Origin: Candidatus Aminicenantota bacterium
GTDB taxonomy: Bacteria; Acidobacteriota; Aminicenantia; UBA2199
Length of the DNA: 5,872 bases
Direction of reading: 5' to 3'
Assembly (NCBI GenBank): GCA_024644125.1
Contig: JAHELQ010000360.1
Span: forward strand, 1 to 5,872
The number at the start of each line of letters is the position of its first letter. Positions within the stretch are counted from its first letter, which is position 1. Shown here piece after piece: positions 1 through 5,872 of the stretch. The notes beneath the pieces are model-generated. The model was not told the origin of the DNA. It made no database searches and worked only from the letters and a program-made list of their open reading frames with translations. Made by a program: the position numbers and the translations under genes.

Positions 1-1185
1 ATCAAAAACGACAGCGGGATGAAGCTCTGCCTCGAAGCCGGGTTCGTTTCCAGGGATGAAGCGAGCGACGATGACTGCGAAGAAAAATTCGAGATGATGA
101 CTCCTTCGCCCAATGATCTTGCCTACATTATCTACACGTCCGGGTCCACCGGAACCCCCAAAGGAGTGGCGGTCGAACACTACTCGATCTTCAATCGTTT
201 GCAGTGGCTGCAACGGCGATATCCTCTCGGCCCCGGAGATGTGGTTTTGCAAAAAACCACGATTGTCTTCGATGTCTCGGTCGGGGAATTGCTGGGATGG
301 ATTTCTGGAGGCGCCGCCCTATGCATGCTTCCGCCTGGCGGCCACACAAACTTGCCACTTCTGACAGGGGAAATTTGTCGCAACAAGATCACAGCCATAC
401 ATTTTGTTCCCTCGATGATGAAGGTGTTTCTGGATTATGTGGAAGAAATGAAGCTTGCCTGCCAACTACGATCCCTGCGGCAGGTGTGGTCGAGCGGCGA
501 GTCATTGGCAAGCGATACAGCCCGGAGGTTCAAGCGGCTATTCGCGGGTATGGGTATCAAATACCTGAATCTCTATGGCCCAACAGAAACCACCGTTGAA
601 GTGTCTTTTTTTGATACCGATTCAAATTACAGCGCAGCAGCGGTTCCAATTGGGCGGCCCATCGACAACACGGCCATCGTCGTCGTCAACCGGCATTTTT
701 GTCTATGTCCAATTGGAGTTCCAGGCGAAATCCTCATCGGCGGAACGGCGGTGGCACGCGGTTATGTGAATCTCCCGGAGCTCACTGCGCAGCGGTTTGT
801 CAAAGCCCCGATCCCTGGTTTTCCTGAAAATACATTTCTTAGCGGCGATCTCGGGCGGTTTTTACCAGACGGCACGATTGAATGCCTCGGCCGTATTGAC
901 CAACAATTAAAATTGCGGGGCTTTCGCATCGAACCCGCGGAAATTCGCAACCGCATACTACAATTCAACGGAGTCACCGATGCGGTGGTCATTCTCATGG
1001 GTGACCGAGGGGATCGACAGCTCTGCGCATACATCGTCGTCTCGACGCCAATTGATTCCGGTGAGCTCGTAGAATATCTCTCCCTTCATTTACCCGCATA
1101 CATGGTTCCAGCGCACCTGATGACTATCGACACCATCCCTGTAACCTCAAATGGCAAATTGGATAGAAACGCTCTGCCTCGACCG
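1..1185 (+). other. Adenylation domain A1 (N-terminally truncated by the window), Ser-like but atypical pocket
   Basis: ATP-dependent amino acid activation domain of the ANL superfamily. The window enters it just upstream of motif A3, so A1 and A2 motifs lie off the left edge. Visible motifs: A3 TSGSTGTPKGV (residues 46-56), A4 FDVSVGE (90-96), A5 NLYGPTET (190-197), A6 GEILIGGTAVARGY (243-256), A7 SGDL (281-284, Ser for the usual Thr), A8 GRIDQQLKLRG (297-307), A9 LPAYMVP (364-370), A10 NGKLDR with catalytic Lys386. Aligning to the PheA specificity positions by these anchors gives D91, V92, G95, H134, W163, S165, L191, V199, E200, K386, that is DVGHWSLVEK. Most positions fit serine codes (DVWHxSLxDK), as does the local wording HFVPSM and VEVSFFD. 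Gly at position 239 and Trp at 299 do not fit, so serine is only a guess. It loads the PCP that follows. Confidence 0.96.
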
Positions 1186-4100
1186 TGCTTTGCAGAAAAT
1201 GAAAAGGATTTTCAACCGGTGGAAGCTGTCGATGAAAAACTGCAATCAATTTGGGCGGAGGTACTGGGATTGGAGCCTTCACTCATCCATGCGAATTCCG
1301 ACTTTTTCAAATTGGGGGGCCACTCACTGAAAGCCATGGTGTTGGCCAACCGGCTGAAGAGAGATTACGGTGTGGAGTTACTTCTTGTCGATATTTTCAA
1401 ACATTCGCTCTTCCGGGCGCAGAGCGGGAAAATCGGAACTCTTCGATCTCAGGCTTCCATCCCGGTGGAGCCGCGGGAAAAGAGAGATTATTATCCGTTG
1501 TCCAGCGGCCAAAGGAGATTGTACATCGAGTGGCAAATGGACCGTGGTAGCGTGGCATACAATATGCCACTATTAGTCCCTATAGGAAATGCGCTGGAAG
1601 ATGACGATGCCGAGCGGATTGTGAAGCGTTTGATTGGGCGCCATGAAAGTTTGCGCACCTATTTTGAAGAACGTGATGATGGACCGGTGCAACGGATTCA
1701 GGACGAACCTGTCTTCGCATTACGCCATTTGGGAGATGTGGCTCACGATGGCCAGGTGCAGCAGGTGTTGAACGGCTTTGTCCAACCCTTCGATCTGACC
1801 TCGGCGCCGTTGATTCGCTGCGGTTTTGTCTCCTGCGGCGACGGATTTGCGTTGCTGTTGGACATGCACCATATCGTTGGCGACGGCGCCTCCATCACGA
1901 TCCTTGAACAAGAGTTCGCGGCATTGGCTCAGGATGAATACCTGCCGCCGCTGACGGTTCAATACAGGGATTATACACTCTGGCAGCGGGAGATGGATGA
2001 TTCCGGTCTGAGCCGGCAGGAGTCCTTCTGGATGAAAACGCTAGCGGGAGACCTTCCGGTTTTGTGTCTGCCTGAAGACTTTCCTCGCCCTGAAATTCGC
2101 TGCTTCGAAGGCGGAATGATGGCCATGGGGTTGGAGCCACGAATTTCACATGCCTTGCGTGAGATTTGCCGCTCTCGTCGCGTGACGATGTTCATGATGG
2201 TGCAAGCGCTCTCGTCCATCCTGTTTTCGAAACTGGGTCGAGTCGATGATCTGGTGCTGGGAACAGTGGTTCGGGGGAGGAATCATCCTGATATTGAACG
2301 GGTGGTGGGCATGTTCGTCAATACCCTGCCTTTGCGATCTTTTCCCACCGGGGAAAAAACGTTTGGGCAATTCCTCGAAGAGGTAGGGCGGCTAACGTTG
2401 GCAGCCTTTGACAATCAGGATTATCCCTTTGAGTCGATGGTGGAAAAACTGGCTGGCCGCAGGGATACATCCCGGCATCCACTGTTCGATATCATGGTGG
2501 AACTTCACGAGGCCGCAGGAGATCAGGCCCCCCGGCAAATAAATGAGGCGGATACAGGCAATGCCCTGGAGAACCAGGCGGCGAAATTCGACATCACCCT
2601 TGTGGTCGTGGATGACGGCGAGATGCTTGAGATCGGCTGGAGTTACAACCGGTCACTATTCCGTCGAGAATCGATTCGACGCTTCCATGATTATTTCGAG
2701 CGTATCATCGAATTAATCATCGACAATCGTGCTATTCCCATCAACGCCATCGACGTTGCTCAGCGTGCGCTGGATATCGAATGCGCCGATGATTGGCCCG
2801 ATGGAACGGAGCGGCGAATCGACTCCTGGTTCAGCGCCACTGCCGCCCAATTTCCAGAAAAAACAGCGGTCATCGCCCCGGACGGTCTGCGGAGGATCAA
2901 TTACCGGGAACTGGATCACGCCTCGTCCCGCGTGGCCCTGGAACTTTTGAATCGCGGCCTCGGTCAACCGGCGATTGTCGCCTTGCTGATGGAAGCCTCG
3001 ATCGAATTGGCAATCGCGCTATTTGGCGTAATGAAAGCGGGCGGCGCATTTTTGCCTCTGGACCCAGCGACTCCCGCGAATCGTCTGGAATATATTCTCA
3101 AAGATTCCGGCGTCCGGTATATGATTTCGCATGGCGCCATCGAAAAACCTTTGACATTCGAGGGCGAACTCATACTCATCGAAGCGGGAGATAATGAATG
3201 TGAGCAACAAATCATCGAAGGCTTCGCTACGCAAACCGAGGATCCGGCCTATATCATCTACACTTCCGGCACCTCCGGCCGGCCCAAAGGCGTTGTCGTC
3301 TCCCATGGCAATCTTTCTATCTACACTGCCTGGATCATCGGAGAAGCGGTTATCGGCCCGGATGACCGGAGCATGCTCCTCTCCTCCTATGCATTTGATC
3401 TAGGTTATACAGCGATCTTTTCTGCTCTTCTTAGCGGCGGATCCCTCATGATTCTTGATCGTGACAGGTACCTGTCCCCCGAACTGGTCGTGCGGTTCAT
3501 CCAGATGGAGGGGATTACCTATCTCAAGACCACTCCCTCTCTTTTTTCCGCAATCCTGCGCAGCGGTTACTTCTCGGCATCCACCTGTTCCAGCCTTAGA
3601 TTGGTGATTTTAGGGGGCGAACCTATCAATGTCGAAGATGTGGAGCACGCCCTCCAATTGTGCGGGCATATCGAGTTCATCAATCACTACGGCCCCACCG
3701 AAGCCACCATCGGTTGCATCTTTCACCGTATTGAACTCGGGGATTTTGAGGCATTCAAAGAGAGGCCGGTTATCGGGCGGCCGATACGAGGCATGAACGT
3801 GTGTATCGTGAATCGCGACCACTATCGAATTCTTCAAACCAACGGATCGATGGGGGAGCTGGCGGTTGCCGGAAGCGGTATTGCCACAGGCTATCTCAAC
3901 CAACCGGAGCTGACCCTGCAACGGTTTCCAGTAGATGGACCTCTACAGGGCCGGCGCATGTACTTGACCGGTGATCTGGCCCTTCGCGGACCGAACGGCG
4001 CCATTCAATTGGCGGGCCGCATCGGTAACCAGGTAAAAATTCGCGGCTTCCGGGTGGAATTGGAAGAGATCGAAGCCCTTTTAAAGCGATGCGCGGGTGT

Positions 4101-5872
4101 GGTGGAAGCCGTAGTAGTGGCGCGGCAAACCGCCGGGGCCGGGCATGTGTTAATTGCCTACCTCGCTCCCGAAGATGGCATCGATACCAATGTTGTGCGC
4201 CGCCGGTTGGCCAAAGACCTGCCGGATTACATGATGCCCTCCGCGATGATTCTTCTCGATCGTCTTCCGTTGACCGCCAACAATAAAGTGGACCGGAAGG
4301 CGTTACCTGAACCGGAACTTGCAACCGGCGAACCCTGCAGCCGGCCGCGGGATGATTTCGAGCGGCGGCTCGCGGAGCTATGGGCCGGAATTCTAAAGAG
4401 AGACGCAACCGCCATTGGCGTCGAGCAGAACTTCTTCGATATCGGAGGCCAGTCTCTCAAGGCCACGATCCTGTCATCCCGGATCCACAAAGAATTCCAT
4501 GTGCGCATGCCGCTCACGGCGATTTTTCGCTTCCCTACCATTCGGCAGATGGCAACGTATGTCAGGGATGCCGATACCCAACTCCACAAAGGGATCGCTC
4601 CGGTGGAAAAACGTGATTTTTATCCGTTGTCATCGGCTCAAACCCGCCTGTACATCCTCCAACAGATAAATCCCGGGACCACAGCATACAACCGTTTCCG
4701 CGCAGTGTTTTTAGAACACGCGGTGGATTTTGAACGCATCGAACGTGCCTTCGAGCGGTTGCTCCAGCGGCATGAATCGTTACGCACCGCTTTTCGCATG
4801 TTGGATGACCGGCCGGTCCAGCAAGTGCTCGACTGTGTGAACTTTTTTATCTCACGGAAGCAGGCGTCTAATCTGGATATTGTCAGCGAAACGTTCATCC
4901 GGCCCTTCGCCCTGCACGAGGCGCCTCTCCTCAGGGCAGAAATTGTAGCTTTGCCCGGCGACCGCACGGTGTTATTGGTGGATATGCATCATATCATCGC
5001 CGATGGAATCTCGCAAGATGTGATGGTGCGCGATTTTTTAGTTCTGTACGATGGCGGCGCGCCTGGCGATTTGCCTCTCCAATACCGGGATTTCGCCGTA
5101 TGGCAAAACGATTCGGAATTCAAACGGCGTGTTCAAGCACAAGAAAATTACTGGTTGAAGCAATTGTCGTCGCCGTTACCCCTCCTGGATCTTCCCATTG
5201 ATTTTCCCAGACCGCAAATACAACAATTCGACGGGAGTTCGGTTGTCCTCGATTTGGGACCGGTTATCACTCACCGGATTCGCGGTTTGCTGAAAGATGC
5301 GGACGTAACGTTATTTATGCTACTTTTGGCAGTCTACTATACCTGGCTCGCGAGACTGACGGGGCAAGATGACATCATCGCCGGGGTACCGGTGGCGGGT
5401 AGACCCCATCACGATCTTCAAGAGATTGTGGGGATGTTTGTCAATACTCTGGCGATGCGCGGTTTTCCTTCCGGCGAGGCTACTTTTTGGCAATTTTTAG
5501 GAGACACCCGGGTGCGGGTGCTGGAAGCGTTCGATAATCAGGATGTCCAATTTGAAGATCTGGTAGAACGTTTGGATGTACGTCGCGATGCCGGCCGCAA
5601 TCCACTATTCGACGCCTCCTTCAATATTCTCAATTATCTTGAGATCACGACGAGAGATGCGAGAAACCATCGGGAAGATGGAGATATGCCCTATGAACAC
5701 CGGGTGGCGAAGTTCGATCTCAATGCGACGGTAATCGAAGAGCAAGATAATCTGCAAATTTACTTCCAATATTGCACAAAATTATTTAAAGAGGCGACAA
5801 TCCGCCGTTATGTTCTTTATTTCGAGCGCATCATCACATCCATTTTGGAGCGCCCTCAGAAAAAGCTCAAAG
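1..5872 (+). CDS. Nonribosomal peptide synthetase, internal fragment (A-PCP-C-A-PCP-C), both ends open
   Basis: Frame 1 is open across the whole window (1957 codons), so the gene is partial at both ends and no start codon, ribosome binding site or stop can be assigned. The protein is a cytoplasmic multimodular enzyme. Each module activates an amino acid with ATP, tethers it as a thioester to a phosphopantetheinylated carrier domain, and condenses it with the upstream chain. Domains in order by residue: A1 1-395 (lacks its N-terminal part), PCP1 about 408-475, C1 about 497-920, A2 about 936-1438, PCP2 about 1449-1520, C2 about 1539-1957. All core catalytic motifs that can be checked are intact, and the frame is continuous, so nothing suggests a pseudogene. 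No epimerase, methyltransferase or thioesterase is present. I infer one complete C-A-PCP module (C1-A2-PCP2) flanked by the end of one module and the start of another. Family and domain order are very secure; the product and host are unknown. Confidence 0.98.
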   Translation, partial: MKNDSGMKLCLEAGFVSRDEASDDDCEEKFEMMTPSPNDLAYIIYTSGSTGTPKGVAVEHYSIFNRLQWLQRRYPLGPGDVVLQKTTIVFDVSVGELLGWISGGAALCMLPPGGHTNLPLLTGEICRNKITAIHFVPSMMKVFLDYVEEMKLACQLRSLRQVWSSGESLASDTARRFKRLFAGMGIKYLNLYGPTETTVEVSFFDTDSNYSAAAVPIGRPIDNTAIVVVNRHFCLCPIGVPGEILIGGTAVARGYVNLPELTAQRFVKAPIPGFPENTFLSGDLGRFLPDGTIECLGRIDQQLKLRGFRIEPAEIRNRILQFNGVTDAVVILMGDRGDRQLCAYIVVSTPIDSGELVEYLSLHLPAYMVPAHLMTIDTIPVTSNGKLDRNALPRPCFAENEKDFQPVEAVDEKLQSIWAEVLGLEPSLIHANSDFFKLGGHSLKAMVLANRLKRDYGVELLLVDIFKHSLFRAQSGKIGTLRSQASIPVEPREKRDYYPLSSGQRRLYIEWQMDRGSVAYNMPLLVPIGNALEDDDAERIVKRLIGRHESLRTYFEERDDGPVQRIQDEPVFALRHLGDVAHDGQVQQVLNGFVQPFDLTSAPLIRCGFVSCGDGFALLLDMHHIVGDGASITILEQEFAALAQDEYLPPLTVQYRDYTLWQREMDDSGLSRQESFWMKTLAGDLPVLCLPEDFPRPEIRCFEGGMMAMGLEPRISHALREICRSRRVTMFMMVQALSSILFSKLGRVDDLVLGTVVRGRNHPDIERVVGMFVNTLPLRSFPTGEKTFGQFLEEVGRLTLAAFDNQDYPFESMVEKLAGRRDTSRHPLFDIMVELHEAAGDQAPRQINEADTGNALENQAAKFDITLVVVDDGEMLEIGWSYNRSLFRRESIRRFHDYFERIIELIIDNRAIPINAIDVAQRALDIECADDWPDGTERRIDSWFSATAAQFPEKTAVIAPDGLRRINYRELDHASSRVALELLNRGLGQPAIVALLMEASIELAIALFGVMKAGGAFLPLDPATPANRLEYILKDSGVRYMISHGAIEKPLTFEGELILIEAGDNECEQQIIEGFATQTEDPAYIIYTSGTSGRPKGVVVSHGNLSIYTAWIIGEAVIGPDDRSMLLSSYAFDLGYTAIFSALLSGGSLMILDRDRYLSPELVVRFIQMEGITYLKTTPSLFSAILRSGYFSASTCSSLRLVILGGEPINVEDVEHALQLCGHIEFINHYGPTEATIGCIFHRIELGDFEAFKERPVIGRPIRGMNVCIVNRDHYRILQTNGSMGELAVAGSGIATGYLNQPELTLQRFPVDGPLQGRRMYLTGDLALRGPNGAIQLAGRIGNQVKIRGFRVELEEIEALLKRCAGVVEAVVVARQTAGAGHVLIAYLAPEDGIDTNVVRRRLAKDLPDYMMPSAMILLDRLPLTANNKVDRKALPEPELATGEPCSRPRDDFERRLAELWAGILKRDATAIGVEQNFFDIGGQSLKATILSSRIHKEFHVRMPLTAIFRFPTIRQMATYVRDADTQLHKGIAPVEKRDFYPLSSAQTRLYILQQINPGTTAYNRFRAVFLEHAVDFERIERAFERLLQRHESLRTAFRMLDDRPVQQVLDCVNFFISRKQASNLDIVSETFIRPFALHEAPLLRAEIVALPGDRTVLLVDMHHIIADGISQDVMVRDFLVLYDGGAPGDLPLQYRDFAVWQNDSEFKRRVQAQENYWLKQLSSPLPLLDLPIDFPRPQIQQFDGSSVVLDLGPVITHRIRGLLKDADVTLFMLLLAVYYTWLARLTGQDDIIAGVPVAGRPHHDLQEIVGMFVNTLAMRGFPSGEATFWQFLGDTRVRVLEAFDNQDVQFEDLVERLDVRRDAGRNPLFDASFNILNYLEITTRDARNHREDGDMPYEHRVAKFDLNATVIEEQDNLQIYFQYCTKLFKEATIRRYVLYFERIITSILERPQKKLK
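1222..1425 (+). other. Peptidyl carrier (thiolation) domain PCP1
   Basis: Four-helix carrier domain that holds the residue activated by A1 on a 4'-phosphopantetheine arm. The signature FFKLGGHSLKA (residues 435-445) carries the modified serine at Ser442 (bases 1324-1326). The preceding helix IWAEVLGLEP (418-427) is typical of a PCP placed directly after an A domain. The C-terminal part, DIFKHSLFRAQSGKI, is less canonical than the usual PTIxxLA helix. The PCP is followed by a short linker and the first motif of C1, so it donates its chain to C1. A phosphopantetheinyl transferase encoded elsewhere is needed to activate it. Confidence 0.96.
1324..1326 (+). other. Phosphopantetheine attachment serine of PCP1 (Ser442)
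   Basis: The TCA codon within LGGHSLK is the conserved serine to which a phosphopantetheinyl transferase adds the 4'-phosphopantetheine arm. It is intact, so PCP1 is expected to be functional. Confidence 0.95.
1489..2760 (+). other. Condensation domain C1, probably LCL type
   Basis: Forms the peptide bond between the chain on PCP1 (donor) and the aminoacyl group on PCP2 (acceptor). Motifs by residue: C1 SSGQRRLY (501-508), C2 RHESLRT (547-553), C3 HHIVGDG (623-629) with the catalytic second His at 624 and Asp at 628, C4 YRDYTLW (655-661), C5 VVGMFVNTLPLR (768-779), C6 AFDNQDYPFE (802-811), C7 RDTSRHPLFD (821-830). The length of about 420 residues is normal. No epimerase precedes it and it lacks the additional N-terminal His motif of dual C/E domains, so I infer an LCL domain condensing two L-residues. 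It is not a heterocyclization domain, because that family has DxxxxD in place of HHxxxDG. The segment from about residue 838 to 862 is the usual variable loop before the final AKFDIT strand. Confidence 0.96.
2806..4314 (+). other. Adenylation domain A2, predicted L-aspartate specific
   Basis: Complete ANL-family adenylation domain of about 500 residues. Motifs: A1 INYREL (966-971), A2 MKAGGAFLPLD (1011-1021), A3 TSGTSGRPKGV (1088-1098), A4 AFDLGYT (1131-1137), A5 NHYGPTEAT (1228-1236), A6 GELAVAGSGIATGY (1285-1298), A7 TGDL (1323-1326), A8 GRIGNQVKIRG (1339-1349), A9 LPDYMMP (1407-1413), A10 NNKVDRK (1427-1433) with catalytic Lys1429. The PheA-aligned pocket is D1133, L1134, T1137, K1176, I1203, G1205, H1229, I1237, G1238, K1429, read as DLTKIGHIGK. 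This differs only conservatively from the L-Asp code DLTKVGHIGK known from Bacillus lipopeptide synthetases; asparagine codes of this family carry Glu at the position of H1229. In this family a lysine (here K1176) is expected to pair with the side-chain carboxylate. Oddities: Gly1342 replaces the A8 hinge Asp, and A10 reads NNK instead of NGK. Confidence 0.95.
4345..4560 (+). other. Peptidyl carrier (thiolation) domain PCP2
   Basis: Carrier for the residue loaded by A2 (predicted Asp), and then for the chain extended by C1. The signature FFDIGGQSLKAT (residues 1478-1489) places the phosphopantetheine serine at Ser1485 (bases 4453-4455). Gln stands where His is most common just before the serine, a tolerated variation. 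The rest follows the family closely: an N-terminal helix ending in ELWAGIL (1459-1465) and a final helix with FRFPTIRQMATYV (1509-1521), the standard form that PCP1 lacks. It directly precedes C2 with the same EKRD-aromatic-YPLSS junction seen between PCP1 and C1. Confidence 0.96.
4453..4455 (+). other. Phosphopantetheine attachment serine of PCP2 (Ser1485)
   Basis: The TCT codon within IGGQSLK is the conserved carrier serine. It lies exactly 1043 residues (3129 bases) after the equivalent serine of PCP1, which defines the module period. Confidence 0.95.
4615..5872 (+). other. Condensation domain C2, probably LCL type, reaching the window edge
   Basis: Transfers the chain from PCP2 to the aminoacyl group of the next module, whose A domain would lie beyond base 5872. 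Motifs by residue: C1 SSAQTRLY (1544-1551), C2 RHESLRT (1590-1596), C3 HHIIADG (1663-1669) with catalytic His1664 and Asp1668, C4 YRDFAVW (1695-1701), C5 IVGMFVNTLAMR (1809-1820), C6 AFDNQDVQFE (1843-1852), C7 RRDAGRNPLFD (1861-1871). The final AKFDLN strand and the closing helix ending near residue 1950 are also present, so the domain is complete or within a few residues of it. The lack of an epimerase between PCP2 and C2 supports LCL type. Its existence shows that the chain is extended past the A2 residue and is not released here. Confidence 0.95.

Larger units (their letters stand above)
1201..2730 (+). repeat. PCP-C unit, copy 1 of a diverged tandem module repeat
   Basis: This PCP1-C1 stretch is homologous to the PCP2-C2 stretch at about 4330-5850. 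Equivalent anchors are offset by 1040-1043 residues: carrier serines 442/1485, EKRD junctions 493/1536, HH motifs 623/1663, GMFVNTL 770/1811. Stretches such as VGMFVNTL and AFDNQD are identical in protein but differ by silent changes in DNA. It is a product of ancestral module duplication or recombination and not a mobile repeat. Confidence 0.85.
4330..5850 (+). repeat. PCP-C unit, copy 2 of a diverged tandem module repeat
   Basis: Partner of the PCP1-C1 unit. The two copies share the domain order, the PCP-to-C junction and all C-domain motifs. They differ in many positions and in a few short indels, for example a shorter acidic loop before the C4 motif here. The divergence is large enough that the pair should not confuse assembly at the nucleotide level. 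Confidence 0.85.

Noticed and set aside
204..599. Out-of-frame + strand open frame of 131 codons inside A1
   Set aside because: It overlaps the frame that carries A4 and A5 and shows no domain features of its own. It ends within the A5 region of the real protein.
1489..2760. C1 as an epimerization, dual C/E or heterocyclization domain
   Set aside because: It has standard C-domain motifs (SSGQRRLY, RHESLRT, HHIVGDG, GMFVNTL), lacks the additional N-terminal His motif of dual domains, and does not have the DxxxxD signature of cyclization domains.
3896..4408. Antisense open frame of 170 codons opposite the end of A2 and the start of PCP2
   Set aside because: Its translation is rich in Arg, Pro and Ser with no recognisable motif, and the + strand at this place encodes canonical A8-A10 and PCP motifs. 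It is a shadow of the real frame.
4638..4967. Antisense open frame of 109 codons opposite the start of C2
   Set aside because: Low-complexity Arg/Ser/Lys-rich translation that lies opposite intact C1 and C2 motifs of the condensation domain. No support for a gene.
1..5872. Frameshift or pseudogene in the synthetase
   Set aside because: Frame 1 stays open throughout, and consecutive motifs of all six domains fall in that one frame with active residues kept.
1..5872. Promoters, terminators, RNA genes, CRISPR arrays or mobile elements
   Set aside because: The whole window is coding. I saw no short regularly spaced repeats, no terminal inverted repeats and no tRNA or rRNA-like segments, and AT-rich patches inside the gene are explained by codons.

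Overview
The whole window is the interior of one very large coding sequence on the + strand. Frame 1 is open from base 1 to base 5872 (1957 complete codons plus one base), with no in-frame stop and with neither the real start nor the real stop inside the window. It encodes part of a multimodular nonribosomal peptide synthetase (NRPS). Residue numbers below count from the first codon of the window.

The domain order is: partial adenylation domain A1 (about 1-1185), carrier PCP1 (about 1222-1425), condensation domain C1 (about 1489-2760), complete adenylation domain A2 (about 2806-4314), carrier PCP2 (about 4345-4560), and condensation domain C2 (about 4615-5872, complete through its known core motifs). 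Every catalytic signature that can be read is intact: HHxxxDG in both C domains, the carrier serine in both PCPs, and the A10 lysine in both A domains. There is no epimerase, methyltransferase, cyclase or thioesterase domain in view, so both C domains are most simply LCL-type elongation domains.

The assembly logic inferred from collinearity is as follows. A1 loads residue n on PCP1. C1 joins the chain to the residue that A2 loads on PCP2. C2 passes the chain to a further module whose A domain lies past the right edge. Aligned on the PheA/GrsA pocket positions, A2 reads DLTKIGHIGK, essentially the known L-aspartate code. A1 reads DVGHWSLVEK, which resembles the serine codes (DVWHxSLxDK) except that the usual Trp at position 239 is Gly and a Trp sits at position 299. 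The A1 substrate is therefore the main open question. A2 also has Gly in place of the usual hinge Asp in motif A8.

The organism is a bacterium of moderate GC content (low 50s percent, judged by eye). The motif wording (YNMP, EKRDYYPLSS, AFDNQDYPFE, INHYGPTEATIG) is of the kind common in Bacillus/Paenibacillus lipopeptide synthetases, but it also occurs in many other NRPS-rich phyla, so I do not assign a taxon. No RNA gene, mobile element, CRISPR array, promoter or terminator is supported, and there is no noncoding stretch. This looks like a fairly orthodox NRPS fragment rather than a new type of system. Any novelty would lie in the product and in the A1 pocket.
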